Positions 1 to 7,026 of a stretch of 11,305 nt of DNA are shown here, piece by piece. A program made the position numbers and the translations under genes. Below the pieces are notes generated by a model that worked only from the letters and a program-made list of their open reading frames with translations, had not been told where the DNA came from and searched no databases. Origin of the DNA: Pseudomonadota bacterium (GTDB lineage Bacteria; Pseudomonadota; Alphaproteobacteria; Rhizobiales; Xanthobacteraceae); assembly GCA_023387555.1 (NCBI GenBank), contig JAEWHY010000518.1, forward strand, positions 1 through 11,305, written 5' to 3'. How positions within the stretch are numbered: the first letter of the stretch is position 1; every line of letters begins with the position of its first letter.

Positions 1-514
1 GCTCCGACGTGCGGGCCATCAGGATCATGAAGTCCGCGCCGTCGGCGAAGGTGCACCAGTATTTGTTGCCGTTGATCACCCAGCTGTCACCGTCGCGACG
101 CGCGCGGCAGGCAATGCCCGACACGTCGGAGCCGACATCGGGCTCCGAGATTGAAACGCAGCCGATGAAGTCGCCGCGCGCCATCCTGGGCAGGTATTCG
201 CGCCGCTGTTCTTCGGTCATCACGGGCATGCCGATGAGGCCGTTGGCGCGCGCCATGATGCTTGCGACGCTCATCCACGCCTTGGAAAGTTCTTCGGCGA
301 CGATGCAATATTCGAAACAACCGAGCCCGAGCCCGCCGTATTCCTCCGGAATGAGGATGCCGAAATACCCCATTTCCGCCATCTTCTCCCGAAGCTCCAT
401 CGGAATGTCGCCCTTCTCCGGGTCGAGCTTGTTGGCGATCGGCAGCACCTCGCGCATCGCGAACTCGCGCGCGCTCTCCTGGATCAGGCGTCGTTCTTCC
501 GTGAGATATGTCAT
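1..514 (-). CDS. Acyl-CoA dehydrogenase, N-terminal part (runs off left edge)
   Basis: About 171 codons are visible; the C-terminal part lies beyond base 1. The product would be a flavin (FAD) dehydrogenase that makes a 2,3-double bond in an acyl-CoA and passes electrons to electron-transfer flavoprotein. The N-terminal helical domain is seen at about residues 1-110, including PEEYGGLGLG. The start of the middle beta domain follows, with the hallmark SEPDVGSD (about residues 121-130) and NGNKYWCTFADGAD, which bind flavin and substrate in this family. The start ATG overlaps the stop of the upstream hydratase gene as ATGA (511-514), so the two are probably translationally coupled. It is the third gene of a leftward unit (regulator, hydratase, dehydrogenase). 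The substrate is unknown; with a CoA-transferase and a CitE-type lyase nearby, a branched dicarboxylyl-CoA such as methylsuccinyl-CoA is one possibility (inference). The catalytic glutamate region is outside the window, so activity cannot be judged. Confidence 0.93.
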   Translation of the reverse strand, partial: MTYLTEERRLIQESAREFAMREVLPIANKLDPEKGDIPMELREKMAEMGYFGILIPEEYGGLGLGCFEYCIVAEELSKAWMSVASIMARANGLIGMPVMTEEQRREYLPRMARGDFIGCVSISEPDVGSDVSGIACRARRDGDSWVINGNKYWCTFADGADFMILMARTSE

Positions 515-1014
515 CGAAACCGTTCTTTCCGCACAAGATTCGTTCGCTTGAAGTCCACCACCAGCGTCTTGTGCTGGTTGAATCCCTTGGTATGCCAGGT
601 CACGATGCCGTGGCGCTCGTCGCTCCTGGACTCGCGGCAGTCCAGCACTTCGCTGGTCGCGGTCAGCGTGTCGCCCGGATAGACAGGCTCGTAGAAGGTC
701 AGATCCTCGATGCCGAGGAACATTCCTCCGGCCTCGCTCAGGTCCTGAACACTCAGTCCGAACGCGGTGTTGAACACCAGCATCGGACAGACCACGACAT
801 CGCGGTGCCCTTCCGCCCGCGCGTACTCCCGATTGAAGTAGCGCGGGTTGTAATGCAGCGTCAGCGTCGTGAAGATCGTGTTGTCCGCTTCCGTGATGGT
901 GCGACCCCAGTGGTGCACGAACACGCGGCCGGGGAAAAAATCCTCATAGGACGTCCCCTTGCGCCACAATGTGGCGCGCGCGCGCAATGCGTGCGGATCG
1001 TATGGCGCCGTCAT
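511..1014 (-). CDS. MaoC-fold acyl-CoA hydratase/dehydratase (itaconyl-/mesaconyl-CoA hydratase-like)
   Basis: 167 residues, a single hot-dog domain. Family members add water to an enoyl-CoA or remove it from a 3-hydroxyacyl-CoA. ITEADNTIFTTLTL (about 40-53), the FGLSVQDLSE stretch and YPGDTL resemble the mesaconyl-CoA/itaconyl-CoA hydratase branch rather than fatty-acid (R)-hydratases. The usual D-x-N-P-x-H active-site signature is altered: this protein reads H54-Y55-N56-P57-R58-Y59, so both expected catalytic positions differ. The start ATG has a strong GAGGAG ribosome site three bases upstream (1018-1023). The gene lies 44 bases after the GntR regulator gene and overlaps the acyl-CoA dehydrogenase start by four bases. 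The likely role is hydration of an unsaturated dicarboxylyl-CoA before cleavage by the CitE-type lyase encoded on the other strand (inference). The family is secure; the substrate is not. Confidence 0.9.
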   Translation of the reverse strand: MTAPYDPHALRARATLWRKGTSYEDFFPGRVFVHHWGRTITEADNTIFTTLTLHYNPRYFNREYARAEGHRDVVVCPMLVFNTAFGLSVQDLSEAGGMFLGIEDLTFYEPVYPGDTLTATSEVLDCRESRSDERHGIVTWHTKGFNQHKTLVVDFKRTNLVRKERFR

Positions 1015-1058
1015 GCTCTCCTCGTGCTTCGAATGCGATGGAACCCTGCGCGCCCGGA

Positions 1059-1805
1059 TCAGGCGCCGGCGGGCGATGGATTGGCCTGCCGCAGCAACTG
1101 CGTCTTCATCGTGAAGCGATCGGCCGGATAGAGGCTGATCGCGATCTGATAAAGGTCATCGGCCGGATCGAAATAGCGCCGCAGCACGAACAGGCCCGGA
1201 CTGCCGGCCTCGGCCTGAAGTTCCGCGGCATGCTTCTCGTCGATGGCGACGGCGCTGATTTCCTGCTCGAGCCGGGTCAGCACCACGCCGAAATGCTGTT
1301 CCAGCAGCGTGAAGATGCCGGATGTCTGCGGCGTCAGATGCTTGCGCACATCGGCGTATTTGCGCGCGACGAAAATCTCGGTCCAGCACAGCTTGATATT
1401 GCGCTCGACATGCCAGCGCAGACCGGCGAAGCGCAGCCAGCTTTCACCCGGCTGGCAGCCCAGCAGGTCGGCGAGTCCCTCGCGCACCACGATCAGCCCT
1501 TCCGACTTGCGTTCGAGGCGGGTGTCCTGGGCCGCATCGAAAAGCCGGCCGAGCGTGTCGATCTCCTGAACGAACAGCGTCGGGTCCTGCCGGCCGCAGA
1601 CGATCGTCCCGGCGCCGCGCCGCCTTTTCAAGAGACCGCGCGACTGCAATTCCCGGATCGCCTCGCGAACGGTCTGACGGCTGACGCCGAAGCGGTCGCA
1701 GAGTTCGTTTTCCGGCGGAAAGCGGTCCCCGGCCGCATAGCGTCCCGACATGATCTCGTCGGTCAAAGTCCGGCGAATCTGTTGGTACAGCGTGGGCGCA
1801 GACAT
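1059..1805 (-). CDS. GntR-family (HutC/UTRA) transcriptional regulator
   Basis: 248 residues from the chosen start. An N-terminal GntR winged helix-turn-helix covers about residues 4-70: LYQQIRRTL, FPPENELCDRFGVSRQTVRE and the wing GLLKRRRGAGTIV. A UTRA effector-binding domain follows (about 90-235), with WLRFAGLRWHVE, IFTLLEQHFG and GLFVLRRYF. UTRA regulators of the HutC type normally sense a pathway metabolite and release DNA. An ATG at 1850 would add 15 residues, but that would put the palindrome at 1827-1842 inside the gene and has no ribosome site. The ATG at 1805 follows GAGAAGGA (1808-1815). The gene heads the leftward unit with the hydratase and dehydrogenase, and is divergent from the CoA-transferase gene. 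The palindromes in front of it and of its divergent neighbour suggest autoregulation and control of both units. Confidence 0.93.
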   Translation of the reverse strand: MSAPTLYQQIRRTLTDEIMSGRYAAGDRFPPENELCDRFGVSRQTVREAIRELQSRGLLKRRRGAGTIVCGRQDPTLFVQEIDTLGRLFDAAQDTRLERKSEGLIVVREGLADLLGCQPGESWLRFAGLRWHVERNIKLCWTEIFVARKYADVRKHLTPQTSGIFTLLEQHFGVVLTRLEQEISAVAIDEKHAAELQAEAGSPGLFVLRRYFDPADDLYQIAISLYPADRFTMKTQLLRQANPSPAGA

Positions 1806-1826
1806 GGTCCTTCTCGCCGCCGGGTG

Positions 1827-1842
1827 AATTGTCCGAACAATT
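1827..1842. promoter_or_regulatory. Candidate GntR operator 1 (upstream of gntR)
   Basis: AATTGTCCGAACAATT is an inverted repeat with 6-bp perfect arms and a 4-bp centre. It sits 21 bases upstream of the regulator's start codon and shares ATTGT-N4-ACAAT with the palindrome at 1943-1956. The size and even symmetry suit a GntR dimer site, though the centre does not match the common HutC-type GTNTANAC exactly. Binding by the adjacent GntR protein is inferred. Confidence 0.65.
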
Positions 1843-1942
1843 GATCGCACGGGCAGGGTCGGCTTGCAACTCCTAAGTTTTCGACGCCGTTCGGGAGCGC
1901 ACGCCGGCCACTCGAAAGAAGCTCAAGCTGTGCGATCGCAAT

Positions 1943-1956
1943 ATTGTACGTACAAT
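1943..1956. promoter_or_regulatory. Candidate GntR operator 2 (upstream of CoA-transferase gene)
   Basis: ATTGTACGTACAAT is a perfect 14-bp palindrome, 56 bases upstream of the chosen CoA-transferase start. It has the same outer ATTGT/ACAAT arms as operator 1, and the centre-to-centre distance of about 115 bp is close to 11 helical turns. Its right half, TACAAT (1951-1956), is one base away from a consensus -10 box, although no convincing -35 lies upstream, so a repressor bound here could block the rightward promoter. Confidence 0.7.
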
Positions 1957-2012
1957 TTCGCTTGACCGGCTGCATGAACGGTGGTGGGACTGCGTTCCGA
2001 ACAAAAAGCGAC

Positions 2013-3263
2013 ATGCGAGCGATGGGAAGCGAACGGCCGAAAACCGAGGACAGGGGCGGGGCTCTGGAGGGCATCCGGGTCGTCGACCTCACGCAGATGC
2101 TGGCCGGACCGTTCTGCACGCAGATGCTGGCCGACCATGGCGCGGAGGTGATCAAGATCGAGCCGCCGCAGGGGGATTCCTCGCGCAAGCTCGGACCCTA
2201 TCGTCCCGATGACAACGCGCGGCGGATCGGCGGCTATTTCGCCTCGGTCAATCGCAACAAGAAGAGCATCGTCATCGACCTCAAGACGGAGGAGGGGCGC
2301 GATCTCGTGCGCCGCCTGGTGCGATCTGCCGATGTCGTGGTTGAGAACTATCGCGCCAAGGTCATGGACCGGCTCGGCTTGTCCTACGAGAGCCTGCGCG
2401 AGGACAATCCCGCGCTGGTCTATGCGGCGATCCGCGGCTTCGGCGATCCGCGGACCGGCGAAAGTCCTTATGTAGACTGGCCGGCCTTCGATGTTGTGGC
2501 GCAGGCGATGGGCGGCCTGATGGGAATCACCGGCCCCGATGCAAGGACGCCGATCAAGGTTGGGCCGGGCCTCGGCGACATCGTGCCCGGCGCCTTTGCG
2601 GCAACGGGCATTCTTGCCGCGTTGCTGCGCGCCAAGATGACCGGACGCGGCCAGTTCGTCGATGTCTGCATGGTCGATGTCGTGTTGTCGGTCTGCGAGC
2701 GCATCGTGCATCAGCACAGCTATGCCGGCGTGGTGCCGGGACCCGAAGGCAATCAGCATCCGATCCTCACGCCTTTTGGCGTGTTCAAGGCGTCCGACGG
2801 CTATGTGAGCATCGGCGCGCCGACCGATGAATGGTGGCAGAAGATCTGCCGCCTGATCGGCCGCGACGATCTCCTGACCGACGAGACGCTGGCGACCAAC
2901 GCGCTACGGACCAAGAACCGTGAACGTGTGTTCGAAATCGTCGAAGGCTTCACGCGCACGCGCACCAAGCACGAACTGCTGGAGATTTTCGGCGGCCAGA
3001 TTCCGTTCGGTCCGGTCTACGACATGGCCGACATTGCGCAGGATCCTCACTTCGGCGCGCGCAACATGATTGTCGAGACCCGCGATCCCGATACGGCCGC
3101 ACCGATTGAACTTGCCGGTGTTCCGATCAAGTTCACCGAGACGCCGGGAGCCATCTGGTCGGGACCGCCGCGCCTCGGCGAACACACCGACCTCATTCTC
3201 GACAAAGCCGGTGTCGGAGCCGAAGAAATCGCCGAGCTGCGCCGGCGCAAGATCGTTCAGTAG
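2013..3263 (+). CDS. Class III CoA-transferase (CaiB/BaiF family)
   Basis: 416 residues from the chosen start. Family III enzymes move CoA between a donor thioester and a carboxylic acid through an aspartyl-CoA intermediate. The N-terminal LEGIRVVDLTQMLAGPF (about 18-34), GAEVIKIEPP and VVENYRAKVMDRLGL are hallmark family segments. The likely catalytic aspartate is D189 in GPGLGDIVPG, the position corresponding to Asp169 of formyl-CoA transferase. The C-terminal HTDLILDKAG closes the domain. The open frame extends to a TTG at 1944, but that codon is inside the perfect palindrome; conserved sequence starts only near 2064. ATG 2013 or ATG 2022 fit best; neither has a strong ribosome site. The gene is first of the rightward unit, 24 bases before the lyase gene. 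It probably activates the pathway's acid with succinyl-CoA or acetyl-CoA as donor (inference). Similar transferases open itaconate, mesaconate and oxalate pathways. Confidence 0.93.
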   Translation: MRAMGSERPKTEDRGGALEGIRVVDLTQMLAGPFCTQMLADHGAEVIKIEPPQGDSSRKLGPYRPDDNARRIGGYFASVNRNKKSIVIDLKTEEGRDLVRRLVRSADVVVENYRAKVMDRLGLSYESLREDNPALVYAAIRGFGDPRTGESPYVDWPAFDVVAQAMGGLMGITGPDARTPIKVGPGLGDIVPGAFAATGILAALLRAKMTGRGQFVDVCMVDVVLSVCERIVHQHSYAGVVPGPEGNQHPILTPFGVFKASDGYVSIGAPTDEWWQKICRLIGRDDLLTDETLATNALRTKNRERVFEIVEGFTRTRTKHELLEIFGGQIPFGPVYDMADIAQDPHFGARNMIVETRDPDTAAPIELAGVPIKFTETPGAIWSGPPRLGEHTDLILDKAGVGAEEIAELRRRKIVQ

Positions 3264-3287
3264 CAGTATTCTTCGATAGGAAGTGTG

Positions 3288-4208
3288 ATGATGCAGACCA
3301 AGCGACCCCGCCGCGCACGCCGCGTCCAATTGTCGGTTCCCGGCTCGAGCGACAAGATGATGGCGAAAGCCGCGGCGAGCCGCGCCGATCACGTCTTCCT
3401 CGACCTCGAGGATGCCGTCGCGCCAAGCGCCAAGGAGGGCGCGCGCAAGCAGATCGTCGCGGCGCTGAAGGGGCTCGACTGGACCGGCAAGACGCGCTGC
3501 GTGCGGATCAACGATCTCACCACCAAGTATGCCTATCGCGACATCATCGAGGTGGTGGAGGGTGCTGGCGAGCATCTCGACACCATCATGATGACCAAGG
3601 TGACGTCGGCCACCGACATCCACTTCGTCGCGACGCTTCTGAGCCAGATCGAACGCACCATCGGGCTCGACCGCGAAATCGGCATCGAGGTGCTGATCGA
3701 GGAGGTGGAGGGCGTCCAGAATGTCGAGGCGATTGCGAATGCCAGCCCGCGGGTCGAATCGCTGATCCTCGGCATGGGCGACCTGTCCGCCGCCATGGGC
3801 ATCGATCTGGGGTTCGTCGGCAGCACCGCCAACCCTTATCCGGGCGACATCTGGCATTATGCGCGGGCACGGCTGTGCATGGCGGCGCGCGGCGCCAAGA
3901 TCGACGCGATCGACGGTCCGTTCCCGAACTTCAAGGATGTCGAGGGCTACCGGCGCGAGGCGATCGAGGCCCTGGCCCTCGGTTTTGTCGGCAAGTGGGC
4001 CATTCATCCCGCGCAGATCGAGCCGGCTCTTGAAGTTTTTTCGCCGAAGCCCGAAGAGGTGGCCCGTGCGCGCAAGCTGCGCGATGCCTTCCTCGAAGCC
4101 GAAGCCAAGGGGCTGGGCGCCGCGCAGATCGACGGCCAGATGGTGGACATCGCCTCCCTGCGCATTCTGAAGAACACACTCGACCGCGCCGAATTGTTCG
4201 GCATGTAA
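3288..4208 (+). CDS. HpcH/HpaI-CitE superfamily lyase (malyl-/beta-methylmalyl-/citramalyl-CoA lyase-like)
   Basis: 306 residues, close to the usual length of stand-alone malyl-CoA-type lyases. These Mg-dependent TIM-barrel enzymes cleave 3-hydroxyacyl-CoAs to acetyl- or propionyl-CoA plus an oxo-acid. Visible motifs are LSVPGSSDKM (about 15-24), FLDLEDAV (37-44), CVRIND with the CoA/substrate arginine near residue 73, VLIEEVEGVQN with a metal-binding glutamate near 138, and LGMGDLSAAMG with a metal-binding aspartate near 165. AIDGPFPNFKDVEGY (about 207-221) and KWAIHPAQI are typical of the malyl-CoA/beta-methylmalyl-CoA lyase branch. A GTG at 3285 precedes two ATGs; AGGAAG at 3278-3283 favours ATG 3288 or 3291. 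It follows the CoA-transferase gene by 24 bases, surely one transcript. It would be the carbon-carbon bond-cleaving last step. Citramalyl-CoA, beta-methylmalyl-CoA and malyl-CoA are all open as substrates. Confidence 0.93.
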   Translation: MMQTKRPRRARRVQLSVPGSSDKMMAKAAASRADHVFLDLEDAVAPSAKEGARKQIVAALKGLDWTGKTRCVRINDLTTKYAYRDIIEVVEGAGEHLDTIMMTKVTSATDIHFVATLLSQIERTIGLDREIGIEVLIEEVEGVQNVEAIANASPRVESLILGMGDLSAAMGIDLGFVGSTANPYPGDIWHYARARLCMAARGAKIDAIDGPFPNFKDVEGYRREAIEALALGFVGKWAIHPAQIEPALEVFSPKPEEVARARKLRDAFLEAEAKGLGAAQIDGQMVDIASLRILKNTLDRAELFGM

Positions 4209-4268
4209 GCGCTCGGGCGTGAGAACGAAAGCCGGGACGGCTCTCGCGACACGCGCCCAACGATGACT

Positions 4269-4277
4269 GGAGCAGGA
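4269..4277 (+). promoter_or_regulatory. Ribosome binding site that decides the mmgE/prpD-family start
   Basis: GGAG (4269-4272) and AGGA (4274-4277) lie 8 and 3 bases before ATG 4281. The earlier in-frame ATG at 4263 has nothing similar in front of it, and the six residues it would add are not part of any family motif. Confidence 0.6.
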
Positions 4278-4280
4278 CCG

Positions 4281-5663
4281 ATGTTGCAGGTTGTGAACAA
4301 GGCGCAGCAGCGCGGCGTCCCGAGCGCGGTGACGCGCGCCGTGGTGGATGAACTCGTGACCCGGCGTATCGAGCATTATCCCGCCGACATCGTCGAACTC
4401 GCGAAGCAATGCATCACCGATTATCTGGCCGTGACGCTGGCAGGCACGCGCGAAAGCGGCTCGCAGGCGGTGGTTGCGGAACTGCTCGATGGCCGCGATG
4501 GTGAGGGTCCGTCAACGCTGGTCGGCCTGAAGCAGCGCGCGTCGGCGCTGGACGCCGCGCTGATCAACGGCATGGCTGCGCATGCGCTCGATTATGACGA
4601 TGTCAGCCTGCCGATGTCGGCGCATGCCAGCGTGGTCATCCTTCCGGCTCTTCTTGCTCTGGCCGAGAAGCGCAACGCCTCCGGACGGCAGGTGCTGGAA
4701 TCCTTCGTGGCCGGGTATGAGGCCGGCTCGCGGATCGGCATGTATATGGCGCCGACGCATTACGACAGCGGTTTCCATGGCACCGGCACGATCGGCACCT
4801 TTGCAGCGGCGGCGGCCTGCGCGCATCTGATGCGGCTGAATGCGGATCAGACCGAGCGCGCGATCGGAATCGCGGCGGCGCAGGCGGCCGGCATCCGCTC
4901 GATGTTCGGCACCGATTGCAAGCCGCTGCATGCCGGCAAGGGTGCGTTCAACGGTCTGTTCGCTGCACTGCTCGCCGCGCGCGATTTCACCAGCGCGACC
5001 GGATCGGTCGAATGCACGAATGGCTTTGCGGCCACCCATGCGGGCGCGCGCGACGGCGAAGGCGCGTTTGCGGAGCCGCCGGGTGGCTATTTCCTGCGGC
5101 AGAATCTCTTCAAGTATCACGCGGCCTGCTACATGACCCACGCGGCGGCGAATGCCATCAACGAGGCGATGAAGGCGAATGCGCTGTCTGCGGACGCGGT
5201 GGAGCGCATCGTGGTCACCGCCGACGAATCGCTCAACAGCGTGTGCAACATCCCCGAGCCTGACACAGGCCTTGGCATGAAGTTCAGCCTGCGCACGGTT
5301 GCGGCACTCTCGATGCTGGGACGCGACACCAGCAGCCTGTCGAGCTTCACCGATGCCGCGGCCGCGGAAGCCGGAATCCGGGAGGCGCGGGGCAAGATCG
5401 TGGTGCAGCTTGCCGAGGTCCGCCCGATCACGCGGACCGGCATCCGGCTGATCGCGAAAGACGGACGCGCGATCGAGGCCGAGCACGATTCCGGAAAGCC
5501 GCAGACCGATCTCGCCGTTCAGGCGGCGAGCCTTCAGCGGAAGTTCCGGGCCCTGGTCGGCGATGCGCTTGGCGCAGACCGTGCCGAGGACCTGCTCGCC
5601 GCCATCGCAGGACTCGATAGCGACACCGGAATCGCGAAGCTGATGCGGTTGACAGCGCGGTGA
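4281..5663 (+). CDS. MmgE/PrpD-family protein (2-methylcitrate dehydratase / cis-aconitate decarboxylase fold)
   Basis: 460 residues, normal for the family. Members include 2-methylcitrate dehydratase, cis-aconitate decarboxylase (which makes itaconate) and epimerases of dicarboxylates. The all-helical domain carries HALDYDD (101-107) followed by a conserved H115, then FHGTGTIGTFAAAA with H166, CKPLHAG with K214, and FKYHAACYMTH with H280. These His/Lys/Asp positions line the active site in characterised relatives. The smaller C-terminal domain runs from about residue 285 to the natural end. The gene is 72 bases after the lyase gene on the same strand, the gap holding only an imperfect GC-rich hairpin (4215-4258) without a T-run, so it is probably the third gene of the rightward unit. 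In this cluster it may make or convert a dicarboxylate that the CoA-transferase then activates (inference). The exact reaction cannot be assigned, since the family divides poorly by motif. Confidence 0.92.
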   Translation: MLQVVNKAQQRGVPSAVTRAVVDELVTRRIEHYPADIVELAKQCITDYLAVTLAGTRESGSQAVVAELLDGRDGEGPSTLVGLKQRASALDAALINGMAAHALDYDDVSLPMSAHASVVILPALLALAEKRNASGRQVLESFVAGYEAGSRIGMYMAPTHYDSGFHGTGTIGTFAAAAACAHLMRLNADQTERAIGIAAAQAAGIRSMFGTDCKPLHAGKGAFNGLFAALLAARDFTSATGSVECTNGFAATHAGARDGEGAFAEPPGGYFLRQNLFKYHAACYMTHAAANAINEAMKANALSADAVERIVVTADESLNSVCNIPEPDTGLGMKFSLRTVAALSMLGRDTSSLSSFTDAAAAEAGIREARGKIVVQLAEVRPITRTGIRLIAKDGRAIEAEHDSGKPQTDLAVQAASLQRKFRALVGDALGADRAEDLLAAIAGLDSDTGIAKLMRLTAR

Positions 5664-5748
5664 GGGCATCGCCCGGCTTCATGGTCTCCGGTGGATAGTC
5701 GCGGATCACCGCCTGCGGCATCGCCGAATAGGACCGGCCGATGAAGGA
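5662..5748 (-). pseudogene. Remnant of a hydantoinase B/oxoprolinase (HyuB) gene, N-terminal fragment
   Basis: One frame of the minus strand reads SFIGRSYSAMPQAV, then IRDYPPETMKPGDAL, and then loses all similarity at the stop codon of the convergent MmgE/PrpD-family gene. AVIRDYPPETMKPGDA aligns without gaps to TVLKTFPVERMRPGDA of the intact HyuB in this window (about residues 80-95), with 8 of 16 identical and most of the others conservative. The DNA of the best part matches at 15 of 18 bases (5665-5682 reversed against 10252-10269). The conserved NDPY that should follow PGDA is missing, and two residues seem to be missing between MPQ and VIRD. No usable gene remains. It appears to be the scar of an older hyu locus. 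A chance match is possible given the short length. Confidence 0.5.
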
Positions 5749-5805
5749 GCGAGGGGATCGCGGCCGTTGCATCCGGCTGCGACTGATTGTGAAACCCGAC
5801 GTCGC

Positions 5806-7017
5806 CTACATGTGGCCCGGATTGGCTGCCGATAGAGGGCTTCCCCACAACCACGCCAATGTGTCGGCCAGCGCCGTATTATCCAAAGCCGACAACAGCG
5901 AATTCCGCAGGTCTCGTTGCGCGCCACGAGCGTGATAAAGCTTTCCGAATTCCCGGGATGTGAATTGGATGCGAGCGGTGCGAAGGTATCGGACGTCCCG
6001 GTAGCGTTCGAATGCATCCTCGATCGAATCCGTCTCGCTGATGACTTCGGCAAGAATGACCGCGTCTTCCAGCGCCATGCACGCGCCCTGCGAAATATAA
6101 ATGCTGGTCGGATGAGCGGCGTCACCGAGAAGCGTTATCCGGCCCTTCGACCAATCCTTGATCGGCAAACGATCGTGCAGCACCCAGGTGCGTGAGATGT
6201 CGATGTGCTGCAGCAGCGCCTTGACGTGCGGGCAAGCGTCCTTGAAGTGTTTCAAGAAGTGCTCGCGCGTAATGCTCGGGTAGTGTGGTCCGGGTCGGAC
6301 GTCCGGGTCGTAGTAGCTCGCACCGATGTTGAAGATTTCCTGCCGTCGCAGCGGATAGTGGAAGAAGTCGAGTCCGGGGCCGCCCCACATCGTAACGGTT
6401 TTGGAGTAGAGTTCCTCGGGGATGTCATCCACCGGGACAACTCCGCGACACAGGACGTAACCATCCGTGCGCGGCGTGCCATCGCCGACCAGCTTGTCCC
6501 GCGCCATTGACCACAGGCCATCGCTGCAGACCAGGCCGCATCCCTCAAACGTTTTGCCAGATGCGGTCTCGACGACGACCTTGCTGCCCGTGTCCTCGAA
6601 ATGCGTAACGCGCTCACCGGACGTCAGTGTGACCAGATCGGATGTCCGGCAGGCCGCCACCAGGCGTTCAAGAATGTCGCCGCGGTGCAACAACGCATAG
6701 GGGTATTGAAAGCGCTCCACGAAGGCTTCGTCGATCGGAGCGCGGTAGACGATCTTGCCGGTCAGCATGTCTCCGAACATGAGATCTTCCGGGTAGGCTG
6801 CGACCTCCTGCATCGCTTCCACCACGCCGAGGAGGGCAAAAGCCTTGAAGGCGTTGGGCGGCATTTGGATGCCGGCGCCAATCTCCCGAAACTGCCCAGC
6901 CTGCTCGATCACGTGAGCCGGTTGCCCCCGTCTCGACATGGCAAGCGCTGTCGCGATGCCGCCAATCCCGCCACCGATGATCAGCAAGGGGAGGGATCTG
7001 TCGGAAGATCGTGTCAT
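5806..7017 (-). CDS. FAD-dependent monooxygenase (3-hydroxybenzoate 6-/salicylate hydroxylase-like)
   Basis: 403 residues, a class A flavoprotein hydroxylase: NAD(P)H reduces FAD, and the flavin hydroperoxide hydroxylates an aromatic or heteroaromatic ring. The dinucleotide-binding GGGIGG is at 15-20, IGAGIQMPPNA at about 46-56, the HRGDILERL motif (typical HRxxL) at 111-119, the CSDGLWSMAR segment at 164-173, and the second FAD motif GDAAHP at 298-303 followed by YISQGACMALEDAV. There is no signal peptide, so it is cytoplasmic. The ATG at 7017 has GGGGG (7024-7028) five to six bases upstream. It is downstream of the XRE-cupin gene on the same strand but has its own predicted promoter and operator in the 83-base gap, so it may be made separately from the regulator. 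With HyuAB, it may hydroxylate a ring before amide-ring opening (inference). Closest named families are 3-hydroxybenzoate 6-hydroxylase, salicylate hydroxylase and 6-hydroxynicotinate 3-monooxygenase. Confidence 0.92.
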   Translation of the reverse strand: MTRSSDRSLPLLIIGGGIGGIATALAMSRRGQPAHVIEQAGQFREIGAGIQMPPNAFKAFALLGVVEAMQEVAAYPEDLMFGDMLTGKIVYRAPIDEAFVERFQYPYALLHRGDILERLVAACRTSDLVTLTSGERVTHFEDTGSKVVVETASGKTFEGCGLVCSDGLWSMARDKLVGDGTPRTDGYVLCRGVVPVDDIPEELYSKTVTMWGGPGLDFFHYPLRRQEIFNIGASYYDPDVRPGPHYPSITREHFLKHFKDACPHVKALLQHIDISRTWVLHDRLPIKDWSKGRITLLGDAAHPTSIYISQGACMALEDAVILAEVISETDSIEDAFERYRDVRYLRTARIQFTSREFGKLYHARGAQRDLRNSLLSALDNTALADTLAWLWGSPLSAANPGHM

Positions 7018-7026
7018 GAATTGCCC

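Noticed and set aside
1944..2012. TTG start and ATG 1974 as starts of the CoA-transferase gene
   Set aside because: The TTG is part of the perfect palindrome, ATG 1974 has no ribosome site, and the encoded residues do not resemble the family N-terminus, which begins near 2064.
4215..4258. GC-rich imperfect hairpin between the lyase and MmgE/PrpD genes as a terminator
   Set aside because: The core stem is only AGCCG/CGGCT with a three-base loop; outer pairing is interrupted and no T-run follows, so termination is not supported.
2904..4409. Long open frame of about 500 codons on the minus strand
   Set aside because: It lies antiparallel to the CoA-transferase and lyase genes, which have clear family motifs. 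Its translation is rich in Arg, His and Ala with no recognisable domain, as is usual for antisense frames in GC-rich DNA.
4512..5669. Open frame of 385 codons on the minus strand across the MmgE/PrpD gene
   Set aside because: It is a shadow of the well-supported gene on the plus strand; low-complexity Arg/Gly/Ala-rich translation and no motif.
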